DNA from: JBBSTY01 sp038235385
Lineage (GTDB): Bacteria; Actinomycetota; Acidimicrobiia; Acidimicrobiales; Acidimicrobilacustridaceae
Assembly: GCA_038235385.1 (NCBI GenBank)
Contig: JBBSTY010000002.1
Location: forward strand, 9,218 to 73,217
Length of the DNA: 64,000 nucleotides
Reading direction: 5' to 3'
Position 1 is the first letter of the stretch, and every line of letters starts with the position of its first letter. A program made the position numbers and the translations under genes. The notes under the pieces are model-generated. The model was not told the origin of the DNA. It was given only the letters and a program-made list of their open reading frames with translations, and did no database searches. Shown here piece by piece: positions 8,034 through 16,455 of this stretch.

Positions 8034-8468
8034 TCACGCGGCTCGACGACGCGCGGCCACCGAACGACTGTGCTGCTGGCGGTCGTGGTGGGGGCGGGGG
8101 GTGGGGCGCGACGACTGGGCGGGAGCCGGCACGACCGTGGGCCGAACGGGCGGAGCGGGCGGTGGGGGCGGGAGCAGGCCGTCGGATTCGAGCGACGACC
8201 ACAACTGGGACCGGGCCCGATCGGCGGGTGGGCCCTCGAGCCGGTTGGCGGCGATCACGCCCTCGACCATGTCGCTCACCACCGCCATCCACGGGCGGCC
8301 CCGCAGACGGATGGCGACGGTGGCGTGATCGCCCTGACGGCGCAGCGAGCGATCGACCTGATCGAGACGGGGCGGGCTCCGGAACCCGGGTACCACGAGC
8401 TCGGCCGCGCGGGCACCGCGCCCGAGGGCACGAGCTGCGGCGGCGAAGCGGAGCGAGGTGGCTTCCAT
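8034..8468 (-). CDS. Hypothetical protein with proline/arginine-rich tail
   Basis: 144 residues, unrecognised. Residues 1-100 look globular: MEATSLRFAAAARALGRG, then RGRPWMAVVSDMVEGVIAANRL and ARSQLWSSLESDGLL. A run of prolines follows, then a basic, histidine/arginine-rich tail of ~40 residues that is probably disordered. ATG8468 is preceded by a TAGGGT box 8 bases upstream; the adjacent GTG at 8471 would give 5-base spacing. It is divergent from the nuclease gene at 8558, so the 90-base gap holds both promoters. Confidence 0.6.
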   Translation of the reverse strand: MEATSLRFAAAARALGRGARAAELVVPGFRSPPRLDQVDRSLRRQGDHATVAIRLRGRPWMAVVSDMVEGVIAANRLEGPPADRARSQLWSSLESDGLLPPPPPAPPVRPTVVPAPAQSSRPTPRPHHDRQQHSRSVAARRRAA

Positions 8469-8557
8469 CACCGACAACCCTAGGCAGGGGGTACGACAGC
8501 GTCGCCGGACGACGCCGTCGCCCGGCGGTGTCGGTGGGGGTCCGTACCATCGGGGTC

Positions 8558-9832
8558 GTGGAACCCGAACCCTGGACCGACGCCTCCGCCGTCCCCGGCG
8601 AACCGAGCCCCGTCGCGCCCACCCCCGCCGCCGATGTCGTCGCCGACACCCACGTGGTCGACGACGCCGGCGAAGCCGGCGCGGTCCAGGTGGTCGACGC
8701 GCGCACCGGCGAGATCGGTCCGGGCGCCGTGCTTCTCCTCCTCGACGGTCCGGAGGATCTCGATGAGGACGTGGATGAGGAGCTCGATGCGGACATCGAT
8801 GAGGACGCCGCTGCGGCTCCCCACGTCGAGCCTCACGAGGAGCCCCCACCCGTCGCGTCGGCCGGGTTCGGCCAGACCCTCTTGAACCCCGCCCAGCAGG
8901 AGGTCCTCGCCCTGCTGGGCGCCAAGGCGTCGGAGCGGCCCGAGTTCGACGCCGAGCTGCGCCACCACCTCCGCGGCGCCCTCGAGGACGGCCTCGCTCC
9001 CCTGGTCGAGCTGCTCCCCGGCGACGAGCAGCTCTTCGTCAGCAAGTACCCGCTCAGCCAGATCCACGGGTGCGAGGACAAGTTCCTGGCCGATCGAGCG
9101 GCTCCGTTCGCCTGGAACCCCTCGATCGTGCGCGGCTCGGTCTCGCACAAGGCGGTCGAGCTCTCGCTCCACTGGGACACCGATCCGGTGCCGCTCGAGC
9201 TGGTCGACGAGGCGGTCGCCCGGCTCACCGAGGGGTCGGGATCGCTGGCCGACTGGCTCCAGACCTCAGCCGCGGTCGACCGCGCCGAGGTGCGCGCCCA
9301 GGCCAACGAGCGGGTCAGCAAGTTCCTCGAGTGCTTCCCACCGCTCAAGCCCTCGTGGCGCCCCGTGACCGAGAGCGCGGTCAAGGTGGAGCTGTTCGAC
9401 CGCCGCATCGTGCTCCAAGGCCGCGTCGATCTCACCCTCGGCCACGCCCGGGGCACCACGGCGAACAAGGTGCTCATCGACTTCAAGTCCGGCGGCTTCG
9501 CGCCCGCCCACGTGGACGACCTGCGGTTCTACGCCCTGCTCGAGGCGGTCCGCATCGGCACCCCGCCCCGCATGCTCGCCACCTACTACCTCGACACCGG
9601 CCGCCCCTTCCCCGAGGCGGTCACCGAAGGGGTGCTCGACGCCGCCCTGCACCGCACCATCGACGGCGCCACCCGCATGGCCCACCTGCTCCACGGCGAT
9701 GTCGCCCCTGTCCGCCGCTCCGGATCCTCGTGTCGCTGGTGCCCGCTGCTCGCCACCTGCGCCGACGGGCAGGCGTGGATCCGTCGCGCCGACGACCTCG
9801 ACGACGTCAGCGATCTCGACCTCGACGACTGA
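8558..9832 (+). CDS. RecB/Cas4-like PD-(D/E)XK nuclease family protein
   Basis: 424 residues. An acidic N-terminal region (about residues 1-105, with runs such as DEDVDEELDADIDED) precedes a PD-(D/E)XK domain. The nuclease core shows GRVDLTLG (Asp) and VLIDFKSGG (D-x-K). The C-terminal SSCRWCPLLATC cluster is like the cysteines that hold an Fe-S cluster in Cas4/AddB/RecB-type nucleases. It also has the HKAVELSLH helix typical of the RecB family. The GTG start is chosen because a TACCAT box lies 7 bases upstream and the acidic N-terminus begins there. The frame upstream overlaps the divergent gene and is arginine-rich. Probable role: DNA repair or end processing. Confidence 0.75.
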   Translation: MEPEPWTDASAVPGEPSPVAPTPAADVVADTHVVDDAGEAGAVQVVDARTGEIGPGAVLLLLDGPEDLDEDVDEELDADIDEDAAAAPHVEPHEEPPPVASAGFGQTLLNPAQQEVLALLGAKASERPEFDAELRHHLRGALEDGLAPLVELLPGDEQLFVSKYPLSQIHGCEDKFLADRAAPFAWNPSIVRGSVSHKAVELSLHWDTDPVPLELVDEAVARLTEGSGSLADWLQTSAAVDRAEVRAQANERVSKFLECFPPLKPSWRPVTESAVKVELFDRRIVLQGRVDLTLGHARGTTANKVLIDFKSGGFAPAHVDDLRFYALLEAVRIGTPPRMLATYYLDTGRPFPEAVTEGVLDAALHRTIDGATRMAHLLHGDVAPVRRSGSSCRWCPLLATCADGQAWIRRADDLDDVSDLDLDD

Positions 9833-9844
9833 TGGCCGTGGAGA

Positions 9845-11164
9845 TCAGGGGTCGGCGATCGGCGCCCGCACGGGATCGGTGTCCATCGCCGCGAGGAGGT
9901 CGGTGCGGAACCGCAGCCACGCCCACACCCCGAGGAACCCGCAGCCGAAGATCGCCACGGCCAGCTGCGGGCCGATGGCCTGGGCCAGCAACCCTTGCAG
10001 CAGACCGCCGAACGGCAGGGCCAGCGTCAGGCACATGACGTACAAGGCCAGCACCTTGCCGCGCATCTTCTCGTCGACGTGGAGCTGGACGGTGGTGTTG
10101 AGGGTCGACGCGATGGCCAGGTAGCCACCGCCGGTGACGACGAGGGTGAGCAGGCCGAGCACGTACACCGGCGACAGGCCGAAGGCCACCACCGCGAGCC
10201 CGTAGACCAGCATGGCCAGATCGGTGAGCCGGCTCCGCGAGAGCTGGGAACCACGCCCGACGATCAGCGGCGTCCCGAGGATGGCGCCGAAGCCGGCGGC
10301 CGCACCGAGGAACCCGTAGGCCACATCGCCCACGTCGTACACCTGGTCGGCGAACACGGCGAAGAGCTGGTTGAGCGGGCTCCCGAGCCCCCCGAGCGCC
10401 AGGACCACGACGAGGCACACCCAGATGCCTGGTCGCGCCCGGCTGTAGCGGTAGGACTCCACGAACCCGCCGATCACGCTCGGCCGCTCAGCTCGCGACT
10501 CCTTCACCAGGCGGGGAACCGTGATGAGCACGAGCGCGGCGATGACCGCCGCGAACGAGACGGCGTTGAGCAGGAACGCCCAGCTGATCCCGATGAGGCC
10601 GAGCACCAACCCACCGATGGCCGGACCGAACGCCCGAGCCGCGTTGAACTGGGCCGAGTTGAGGGTGACGGCGTTGAGCAGCGTCTCGCGGGGCACGAGC
10701 TCGCTCACGAACGCCTGCCACGACGGGATGTTGAGCCCGGCCACCAGGCCACCGGCGAACACCACGGCCAGGATGGCGAGCGGTGAGCGCACCCCGCCGA
10801 TCCACATGCCCCAGAGGGCGAGGGCCACCAGCGCCATCCCGGACTGGGTGATGAGCAGCACCGTGCGCCGGTGGTAGCGATCGGCCAGGGCGCCGCCGAT
10901 CGGCCCGGCGATGGCGAAGGGGAGGAACTGCAGGAAGGTCGACGCCCCCAACCACCCCGCCTCCCCGGTGATCTGGTAGATCACGAAGGGCACGGTGATG
11001 TTCTGCACCCAGCTCCCGGTGTTGGACACCAACGCCCCGAACCAGAAGAGGGTGAAGTTCCGGTAGCGGAACGCGGTGAGCGAATCCCGCAAGGTCGGCC
11101 GAGGCGCCCGCTCCTGCCCGTCGCGGCCGCTCGACGACGGCGCAACCGGTTCCTGTTCGGACAT
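9845..11164 (-). CDS. MFS transporter, EntS/MFS_3-like exporter
   Basis: 439 residues, highly hydrophobic with about 12 predicted membrane spans. N-terminal LFWFGALVSNTGSWVQNITVPFVIYQ and GGALADRYHRRTVL (the loop 2-3 MFS motif) match the enterobactin-exporter/MFS_3 family. The substrate cannot be deduced. The ATG at 11164 gives a short cytoplasmic leader (MSEQEPVAPSSS). The frame is open upstream, but that part runs antisense to the divergently transcribed acyltransferase. Confidence 0.85.
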   Translation of the reverse strand: MSEQEPVAPSSSGRDGQERAPRPTLRDSLTAFRYRNFTLFWFGALVSNTGSWVQNITVPFVIYQITGEAGWLGASTFLQFLPFAIAGPIGGALADRYHRRTVLLITQSGMALVALALWGMWIGGVRSPLAILAVVFAGGLVAGLNIPSWQAFVSELVPRETLLNAVTLNSAQFNAARAFGPAIGGLVLGLIGISWAFLLNAVSFAAVIAALVLITVPRLVKESRAERPSVIGGFVESYRYSRARPGIWVCLVVVLALGGLGSPLNQLFAVFADQVYDVGDVAYGFLGAAAGFGAILGTPLIVGRGSQLSRSRLTDLAMLVYGLAVVAFGLSPVYVLGLLTLVVTGGGYLAIASTLNTTVQLHVDEKMRGKVLALYVMCLTLALPFGGLLQGLLAQAIGPQLAVAIFGCGFLGVWAWLRFRTDLLAAMDTDPVRAPIADP

Positions 11165-11212
11165 GACGGCCAACCTATCGGCGGTCCCGTCCCCGCCCGT
11201 GGTGCGGGCGCG

Positions 11213-11218
11213 TACGCT
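11213..11218 (+). promoter_or_regulatory. -10 box of a leaderless acyltransferase promoter
   Basis: TACGCT followed by exactly six bases and the ATG at 11225; same spacing as the integrase and RAM-domain gene promoters. Confidence 0.5.
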
Positions 11219-11224
11219 GGCCCC

Positions 11225-12202
11225 ATGGGCACGCCCGATCTCCCGGCCTCCTCGACTCCCTCGGACCCGACGCCCGAAGAGTCCGCCCGCGACCGGGATC
11301 GACCCCCGACCGCCGTGGCCGAGCAGGACGTCCCGCTCGCCACCACCGCCGCGTCGACGACACCGGCCTACCTGCCCGTCGCCACCGAGCCCCCTCCGCC
11401 CCGCCCGCTCCCCGACCCCCGACGGTCCGACGTCGACGAGTGGGGGCGTTCGGAGCGCATGCGGGCGTTCGCCCGCAAGGTCTACGGCCCGGTGTACGAC
11501 AACTGGTTCCGCGCCGAGTGGGAGGGACTCGAGAAGATCCCCACCGACGGCGGCGCCCTGCTCGTGGCCAACCACGCCGGCGCCATCCCGAGCGACGCCC
11601 CGGCGATCATGCACGGCATCGAGACCGAGCTGGGCCGGCCCGTCTACGGGCTCGCCGATCAGATGTTCAAGTCGATCCCGGTCGTCGGCACGCTGTGGTC
11701 GCGCGTCGGCGGCGTCGTGGCGCACCCCGACAACGCGTACCGGTTGCTGCGCGAGCAGAACCAGCTCGTCCTCGTTTTCCCCGAAGGCAGCAAGGGGCCG
11801 GGCAAGCACTACCGGGAGCGCTACCAGCTCCGGCGGTTCGGTCGTGGCGGGTTCGTCGAGATCGCCATGCGGGCGGGTGTGCCGATCATCCCCATCGCCG
11901 TCGTGGGTGCCGAGGAGTCGATGCCGGTGGTGTTCAAGTCGGCCACCATCGCCAAGCTCACGGGCCTCCCGTACATGCCGGTGACCGCCAACATGTTGGC
12001 GTTCGGTCCGCTGGGCGCGCTCGCCTACTTCCCGGCCAAGTTCAAGCTCAAGGTGCTCGACCCGGTCGAGTTCGACGTGAACCCGGGCCAGGAGCGCTAC
12101 TCGCGCAGCCGCATCATGGACGAGTCCGAGAACATCCGCGAGCGCATCCAGGCGGCGCTCTACGAGATGTTGCGCGAGCGCCAGTCGGTCTGGTTCGGGT
12201 AG
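11225..12202 (+). CDS. Lysophospholipid acyltransferase family protein (PlsC-like)
   Basis: 325 residues. A disordered, proline-rich N-terminal ~75 residues precede the acyltransferase fold: NHAGAIPSD (catalytic His and Asp, H-x6-D spacing as in MGAT-like members), FPEGSKGPGK (acceptor phosphate-binding FPEG motif) and VPIIPIAVVGAEE. It probably transfers an acyl chain to a glycerol-phosphate-like acceptor at the membrane. The next gene starts 8 bases downstream, so they form an operon. Confidence 0.8.
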   Translation: MGTPDLPASSTPSDPTPEESARDRDRPPTAVAEQDVPLATTAASTTPAYLPVATEPPPPRPLPDPRRSDVDEWGRSERMRAFARKVYGPVYDNWFRAEWEGLEKIPTDGGALLVANHAGAIPSDAPAIMHGIETELGRPVYGLADQMFKSIPVVGTLWSRVGGVVAHPDNAYRLLREQNQLVLVFPEGSKGPGKHYRERYQLRRFGRGGFVEIAMRAGVPIIPIAVVGAEESMPVVFKSATIAKLTGLPYMPVTANMLAFGPLGALAYFPAKFKLKVLDPVEFDVNPGQERYSRSRIMDESENIRERIQAALYEMLRERQSVWFG

Positions 12203-12210
12203 GGGGCGGC

Positions 12211-13251
12211 ATGGGAAAGCGCGTCCTCATCACCGGTCTGGCGAGCTTCTGGGGCGGACTCGTCGCCCAGGCGCTCGAACGTGACCCCGACGTCGAGGTC
12301 CTGATCGGTCTCGACACCCGCGAGCCCAGCATCGAGCTCGAGCGCACCGAGTACGTCCGCACCGACGAGAACTACTCGATCCTGTCGCGGATCGTGCAGG
12401 CGGCGCGGATCGACACCATCGCCCACACGTTCCTCATCATCGATTCGACCTCCACGCGCGCCAAGCGCATGCACGAGATCAACGTCATCGGCACCATGAA
12501 CCTCTTCGCCGCCGCATCGGCGCCGGGCTCCACCGTCCGCGATGTCGTCGTGAAGTCGTCCGCCTACGTCTACGGCGCCTCCCGCGAGGACCCCACCTGG
12601 TTCCGCGAGGACTCCCAACGGATCCACCCGCCGGCCAACCGCATGGAGCGCAGCATCGAGGCGGTGGAGGGCTACGTCCGCGACTTCGCCGAGGACAACC
12701 CCCACGTCAACGTCACCCTGCTCCGCTTCTCGAACGTCCTCGGCCCCGACATCGTCACCCCCATCTCCAAGGCCCTCGAGCTCCCCATGGTGCCCTCGCT
12801 GCTCGGCTACGACCCGCGCTTCCAGTTCGTGCACGAGGACGACGTCATCCGGTCGATCCTCTTCGTGCTCGACCAGCGACTGCCCGGCATCTACAACGTG
12901 GCCGGCGACGGTCTGCTCCCCTGGAGCGAGGTGGCGGCGATCTGCGGCAAGCGCACGTTCCCGATCATCCCGTTCGGGCACAGCCTCATCACCCAGCCGT
13001 TGCGGGCGCTCGGCGTCGAGCTGCCGGCGGAGATCCTCGCCCTGCTCCGCTACGGGCGGGGCATCGACAACCGGCGACTCAAGCAGGCCGGCTTCCAGTA
13101 CCGGTACACCTCGGCCGGTGCCGTGCAGGCGTTCACCGAGGCGCTCCGGCTCCGGGCCACGGTGGGCGCCACCGAACCCGCATACACCTACGAGCGCGAT
13201 GTCGAGCAGTTCTTCCGCCACTCCCCCGCCGTGATCCACGACGACACCTGA
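12211..13251 (+). CDS. NAD-dependent epimerase/dehydratase family protein
   Basis: 346 residues, extended/atypical SDR. N-terminal Rossmann motif VLITGLASFWGG (an altered GxxGxxG), HTFLIIDST, then KSSAYVYGASRED. The usual catalytic YxxxK is not obvious: the tyrosine of VYGAS is followed by no lysine at +4. Catalysis may therefore be altered, or the protein may only bind nucleotide. The C-terminus has FVHEDDVIRSI and YNVAGDG, typical of epimerases. It follows the acyltransferase closely, suggesting a lipid- or envelope-related role, which is inference. Confidence 0.75.
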   Translation: MGKRVLITGLASFWGGLVAQALERDPDVEVLIGLDTREPSIELERTEYVRTDENYSILSRIVQAARIDTIAHTFLIIDSTSTRAKRMHEINVIGTMNLFAAASAPGSTVRDVVVKSSAYVYGASREDPTWFREDSQRIHPPANRMERSIEAVEGYVRDFAEDNPHVNVTLLRFSNVLGPDIVTPISKALELPMVPSLLGYDPRFQFVHEDDVIRSILFVLDQRLPGIYNVAGDGLLPWSEVAAICGKRTFPIIPFGHSLITQPLRALGVELPAEILALLRYGRGIDNRRLKQAGFQYRYTSAGAVQAFTEALRLRATVGATEPAYTYERDVEQFFRHSPAVIHDDT

Positions 13252-13299
13252 AACCCGGATGGGCGAGACTGGGCGCTCACCGACCCCCCGGGAGCACGA

Positions 13300-14061
13300 A
13301 TGGCTGTCGACACAGAGCTGGTGGACGGCGTCGCCGTCGTCACCCTGAACGACCCCGACCGGCGCAACGCGCTGAACGCCGATCTCGTCACGGGTCTCGT
13401 CGATGCGTTCGATCAGCTCGAGACGAGCGAGAACTGCGCGGTCGCGATCGTCACCGGCGCAGGTTCTGCCTTCTGCGCGGGCGCCGACCTGGGTGACCTC
13501 GGCCGGGTCGGCGAGGACGGCCTGCGCCAGATCTACGAGGGGTTCCTGCGCGTGGCCCGGTCGCCGCTCCCCCCCATCGCCGCGGTCAACGGGCCGGCGG
13601 TCGGCGCCGGCATGAACCTCGCGCTCGCCTGCGACGTCCGGGTCATGGGCGAATCCGGTCGGTTCGACACCCGCTTCACCAAGCTCGGAATCCACCCCGG
13701 CGGCGGCCACACGTGGATGTTGCGCCGCCTCGCCGGCCCCCAGACCGCGGCGGCGACCGTCCTGTTCGGCGAGGTCGTGCGCGGCGAGGAGGCGGTGCGG
13801 ACCGGGTTGGCGTGGGCGTGCGTCGCCGACGACGAGCTGCTCGACCGCTGCCGCTCGCTCGCGTCGGTGGCGGCCGGCGCTCCTCCCGAACTGGTGCAGC
13901 GGGCGAAGCGGACCCTGGCCGAGGTGGCCGCCATCGACGACCACGACGACGCCATGCAGGTCGAGCTCGAGGCCCAGCTCTGGTCGATGACCGACCCGGT
14001 CTTCCGCCAGCGCCTGGCCGATCTCCACGCCCAGATCTCGGCCACCGCCGGCGATCGCTAG
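13300..14061 (+). CDS. Enoyl-CoA hydratase/isomerase (crotonase) family protein
   Basis: 253 residues, the usual crotonase length. Landmarks are NDPDRRNALN, GAGSAFCAGADLGDL (first oxyanion-hole strand), VNGPAVGAGMNLALACDVR and TKLGIHPGGGHTW. At the first catalytic Glu position (GGGxELAL in hydratases) there is Asn. At the second (about four residues before the Gly of LGIHPGGG) there is Phe. It may therefore not be a classical hydratase. A GGGAG stretch lies 8-12 bases upstream of the ATG. Confidence 0.8.
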   Translation: MAVDTELVDGVAVVTLNDPDRRNALNADLVTGLVDAFDQLETSENCAVAIVTGAGSAFCAGADLGDLGRVGEDGLRQIYEGFLRVARSPLPPIAAVNGPAVGAGMNLALACDVRVMGESGRFDTRFTKLGIHPGGGHTWMLRRLAGPQTAAATVLFGEVVRGEEAVRTGLAWACVADDELLDRCRSLASVAAGAPPELVQRAKRTLAEVAAIDDHDDAMQVELEAQLWSMTDPVFRQRLADLHAQISATAGDR

Positions 14062-14064
14062 GGT
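14059..14064 (+). promoter_or_regulatory. -10 box of a leaderless promoter for the RAM-domain gene
   Basis: TAGGGT followed by exactly six bases and the ATG at 14071. It overlaps the stop of the crotonase gene (14059-14061), so the small regulator can be transcribed on its own. Confidence 0.5.
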
Positions 14065-14070
14065 CGACCC

Positions 14071-14337
14071 ATGATCTCCGCCGTGATCCTCATCGAAGCC
14101 GAGCCGGCGAAGGTGGCCGACCTCGCCGAAGCACTCGTGAACCTCGACGGCGTGTCGGAGGCGTACTCGGTCACCGGTGAGTACGACCTCGTCGCCATGG
14201 TCCGCGCCGCCGAGCACGACATGCTGGCCGACATCGTCACCCACGGGATCGCCAAGCTCGACGGGGTGACCCGCACCCACACGCTCGTCGCCTTCCGCGT
14301 GTACCGCGACGCCGACTGGGATTGGGAGATCAGCTGA
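14071..14337 (+). CDS. Stand-alone Lrp/AsnC ligand-binding (RAM) domain protein
   Basis: 88 residues with the alpha-beta RAM (ACT-like) fold and no DNA-binding domain: AVILIEAEPAKVADLAEAL, GVSEAYSVTGEYDLVAMVRA and THTLVAFRVYR. It is like the small SraA-type Lrp-associated proteins that assemble and bind amino acids. Its target is unknown. It has its own probable leaderless promoter. Confidence 0.8.
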   Translation: MISAVILIEAEPAKVADLAEALVNLDGVSEAYSVTGEYDLVAMVRAAEHDMLADIVTHGIAKLDGVTRTHTLVAFRVYRDADWDWEIS

Positions 14338-14370
14338 CCGGACCGAGCACGACCCCGGTGGGGGCGTGTC

Positions 14371-14961
14371 CTAGTCCACCCACGCCGACAGGAGCTCTTC
14401 GGCGCGGACGTGCCAGTCCTCGGCGGTGATGGCGTAGCGCACGTGGTCCTCCCAGACCCCGTTGATCTCGAGGTAGCGCTCGGCGGTGCCCTCCTCGCGG
14501 ATGGCCAGCTTCTCGACGACCCGGCGGCTGGCGGTGTTGCGCGGGATGATGGCGATCTGCAGGCGGTGCAGCCGCAGGTCCTCGAAGCAGTGGCGGATGA
14601 CGACCACCAACGCCTCGGCCACGTAGGCGTTGCCGGCGCGCGCCTCGTCGATCCAGTAGCCGACGTACGCGCTCTGGAACGGTCCCCGCTGCACCGACGA
14701 GATGTTGATCTCGCCGGCGAAGTAGCCGTCGACGAAGATGCCGAACCCGTACCCGGTGCCGAGCTGGCGCTCGCGGTGGCGGGCGCTGCACCGCACCGCG
14801 AAGGCGTCGGGATCCTGCACCACGTCGGGTTGACCGGGGAGGCGGGCTGGCTCCCACTTGGTGAGCCAGTCGACGTTGCGGCTCCGCACCTCCCGCCACG
14901 GCGCGAAGTCCTGGGGCTGCAGCGCCCGGAGCACCACGCGGCGCCCGAAGAGGGTGGTCAT
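14371..14961 (-). CDS. GNAT-family N-acetyltransferase (RimJ/RimL-like)
   Basis: 196 residues. It begins with FGRRVVLRALQPQDFAPWREVR and has YGFGIFVDGYFAGEINIS, AYVGYWIDEARAGNAYVAEAL (acetyl-CoA pyrophosphate loop of the RimJ/L type) and LHRLQIAIIPRNTASRRVVEKL, the diagnostic end of this subfamily. It probably acetylates an N-terminal or side-chain amine; the substrate is unknown. ATG at 14961 is the start that precedes the conserved first strand. Confidence 0.85.
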   Translation of the reverse strand: MTTLFGRRVVLRALQPQDFAPWREVRSRNVDWLTKWEPARLPGQPDVVQDPDAFAVRCSARHRERQLGTGYGFGIFVDGYFAGEINISSVQRGPFQSAYVGYWIDEARAGNAYVAEALVVVIRHCFEDLRLHRLQIAIIPRNTASRRVVEKLAIREEGTAERYLEINGVWEDHVRYAITAEDWHVRAEELLSAWVD

Positions 14962-15020
14962 GTCAGCCGGACGCGAGGGATGCTCGCCTCGAGGGGCGAC
15001 GGAGGGACACGATCCACATG

Positions 15021-15977
15021 CTAGGTGAGCGGTCGCGGCGTCGACCGGTCGAGGAGGCTCATGGCCAGCCCGTCGAGGATGTCGGCTTCGCTGACGAGGC
15101 ACTCGTCGAACCCGAAGCGGCGCATGACCTGCACGAGCACGCACAGGCCGCCCACGATCACGTCGGCCCGCTGCGGCTCGAGGCCCGGGTTGTCGGTGCG
15201 CTCGGCGAGGGTCTCGGTGGCGAGCGTCCGGAACACGTCCTCGACCGCGTGCTTGGTGAGGACGAAGTGGTGGATCCGGTCGCGCTCGTAGGTGGCGAGA
15301 CCGATCTCGACCGCCGCGGTCGTGCTCACCGTGCCCGCCAACCCCACGAACGTGCGCGCCCGGTGGAGCTCGGGGATCGCACCCCGCACGTCGTCGAGGT
15401 GGGCTTCGACGACCGAGAGGCAGTTGCTGAGCTCCTCGGGCAGCACCGGGTCGTGCGCCAGGAACTTCTCCGTGAGGCGGACGCAGCCGATGTCGAGGGA
15501 GATCGAAGCCTCCGCGTCGGCGTCGGAGGCGCCGTAGGAGAACTCCGTCGATCCTCCGCCGATGTCGACCACGAGGAACGGCCCGGCGGCGGGATCGAGC
15601 TCGGCGGTCGCGCCGCGGAACGACAGCGCCGCCTCCTCGGTACCGGAGATCAACTCGGGCCGCACGCCCACGGCGGCCTCGGCCGCGTCGAGGAACTCGT
15701 CGCGGTTCGCTGCGTCACGGGCGGCGGAGGTCGCGGTCATGCGGATCTCCGAGGCCCCGTGGCGGTCGAGGATCTCGCGGTACTCGCGCAGCACGTCGAC
15801 GGTGCGGGCGATCGCCGCGGCGTCGAGCCGGCCGGAGGCGTCGACATCGCGACCCAGGCGGGTGATGCGCATCTGGCGGTCGAGGGTCCGCAGCGTGGCA
15901 TCGGGTCCACGGTCGGCGACGAGCAGACGGGTGGAGTTGGTGCCGCAGTCGATCGCCGCGACGACGAGGTCGTCCAT
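15021..15977 (-). CDS. ppx: Ppx/GppA exopolyphosphatase/guanosine pentaphosphatase
   Basis: 318 residues, the short actinobacterial form. ASKHA-fold phosphate loops are present: AAIDCGTNSTRLLVAD near the N-terminus and FLVVDIGGGSTEFS near residue 140. SATSAARDAANRDEF and SGTEEA are also typical. It hydrolyses polyphosphate and/or pppGpp. It follows DUF501 with only 4 bases between them; DUF501-ppx pairing after eno-ftsB is a common actinobacterial arrangement. Here the pair is separated from eno-ftsB by the Cox-type cluster. Confidence 0.88.
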   Translation of the reverse strand: MDDLVVAAIDCGTNSTRLLVADRGPDATLRTLDRQMRITRLGRDVDASGRLDAAAIARTVDVLREYREILDRHGASEIRMTATSAARDAANRDEFLDAAEAAVGVRPELISGTEEAALSFRGATAELDPAAGPFLVVDIGGGSTEFSYGASDADAEASISLDIGCVRLTEKFLAHDPVLPEELSNCLSVVEAHLDDVRGAIPELHRARTFVGLAGTVSTTAAVEIGLATYERDRIHHFVLTKHAVEDVFRTLATETLAERTDNPGLEPQRADVIVGGLCVLVQVMRRFGFDECLVSEADILDGLAMSLLDRSTPRPLT

Positions 15978-15981
15978 GGTC

Positions 15982-16455
15982 CTACTCTGACCCGTCGTCG
16001 CGGCCGGGGGCCAACCGCTCGGCGACCCACCGCCCGACCGGATCGTCGCCACCCGCCAGGAACCAGGCGTAGTGGGTGTGCAGGCACTTCACGCCCGTTC
16101 GGGTTCCACCGACCCCGCCGGACGGTCGGGGTCCGGTGTGGTGGGCGGGGATGGCGGCCTCGCGCTCGGCGGCGTAGCGCTCGTGCGCCTGCGCCAGCTC
16201 CATCGGATCGACGTCGGCTTCGGCCTGGCGGACCCCGCCGGTGGATTCGAGGGTGCCGATGACCCGGAGCAGGCGGCGATCGACCAGCCAGTACCGGGTG
16301 GGCATCGGCGTGCCGTCCGCCAGGAACGGAGCGTTGCGGATCACCACCGGTGCGCCGTCGCCGTCGCGCACCGCCACCTCGAAGTCGCTCTGGGGCACGC
16401 GGCCCAACAGCTCGGTGACGGCGGCGATGTCGGCCGCCGACGCGCCCGCGGTCAC
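15982..16455 (-). CDS. DUF501 domain protein
   Basis: 157 residues. It matches the DUF501 family by LGRVPQSDFEVAVRD, PTRYWLVDRRLLRVIGTLES, GVRQAEADVDP and the C-terminal histidine/cysteine segment GVKCLHTHYAWFLAGGDDPVGRWVAE. Function is unknown. The GTG start at 16455 overlaps the coxG stop in a GTGA junction, which fixes the start, and ppx follows directly. In many actinobacteria this gene lies in the order eno-ftsB-DUF501-ppx. Confidence 0.88.
   Translation of the reverse strand: MTAGASAADIAAVTELLGRVPQSDFEVAVRDGDGAPVVIRNAPFLADGTPMPTRYWLVDRRLLRVIGTLESTGGVRQAEADVDPMELAQAHERYAAEREAAIPAHHTGPRPSGGVGGTRTGVKCLHTHYAWFLAGGDDPVGRWVAERLAPGRDDGSE

Noticed and set aside
8558..9832. Cas4 of a CRISPR locus
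   Set aside because: No cas genes or array nearby; the acidic N-terminal extension and context fit a stand-alone RecB-like nuclease.
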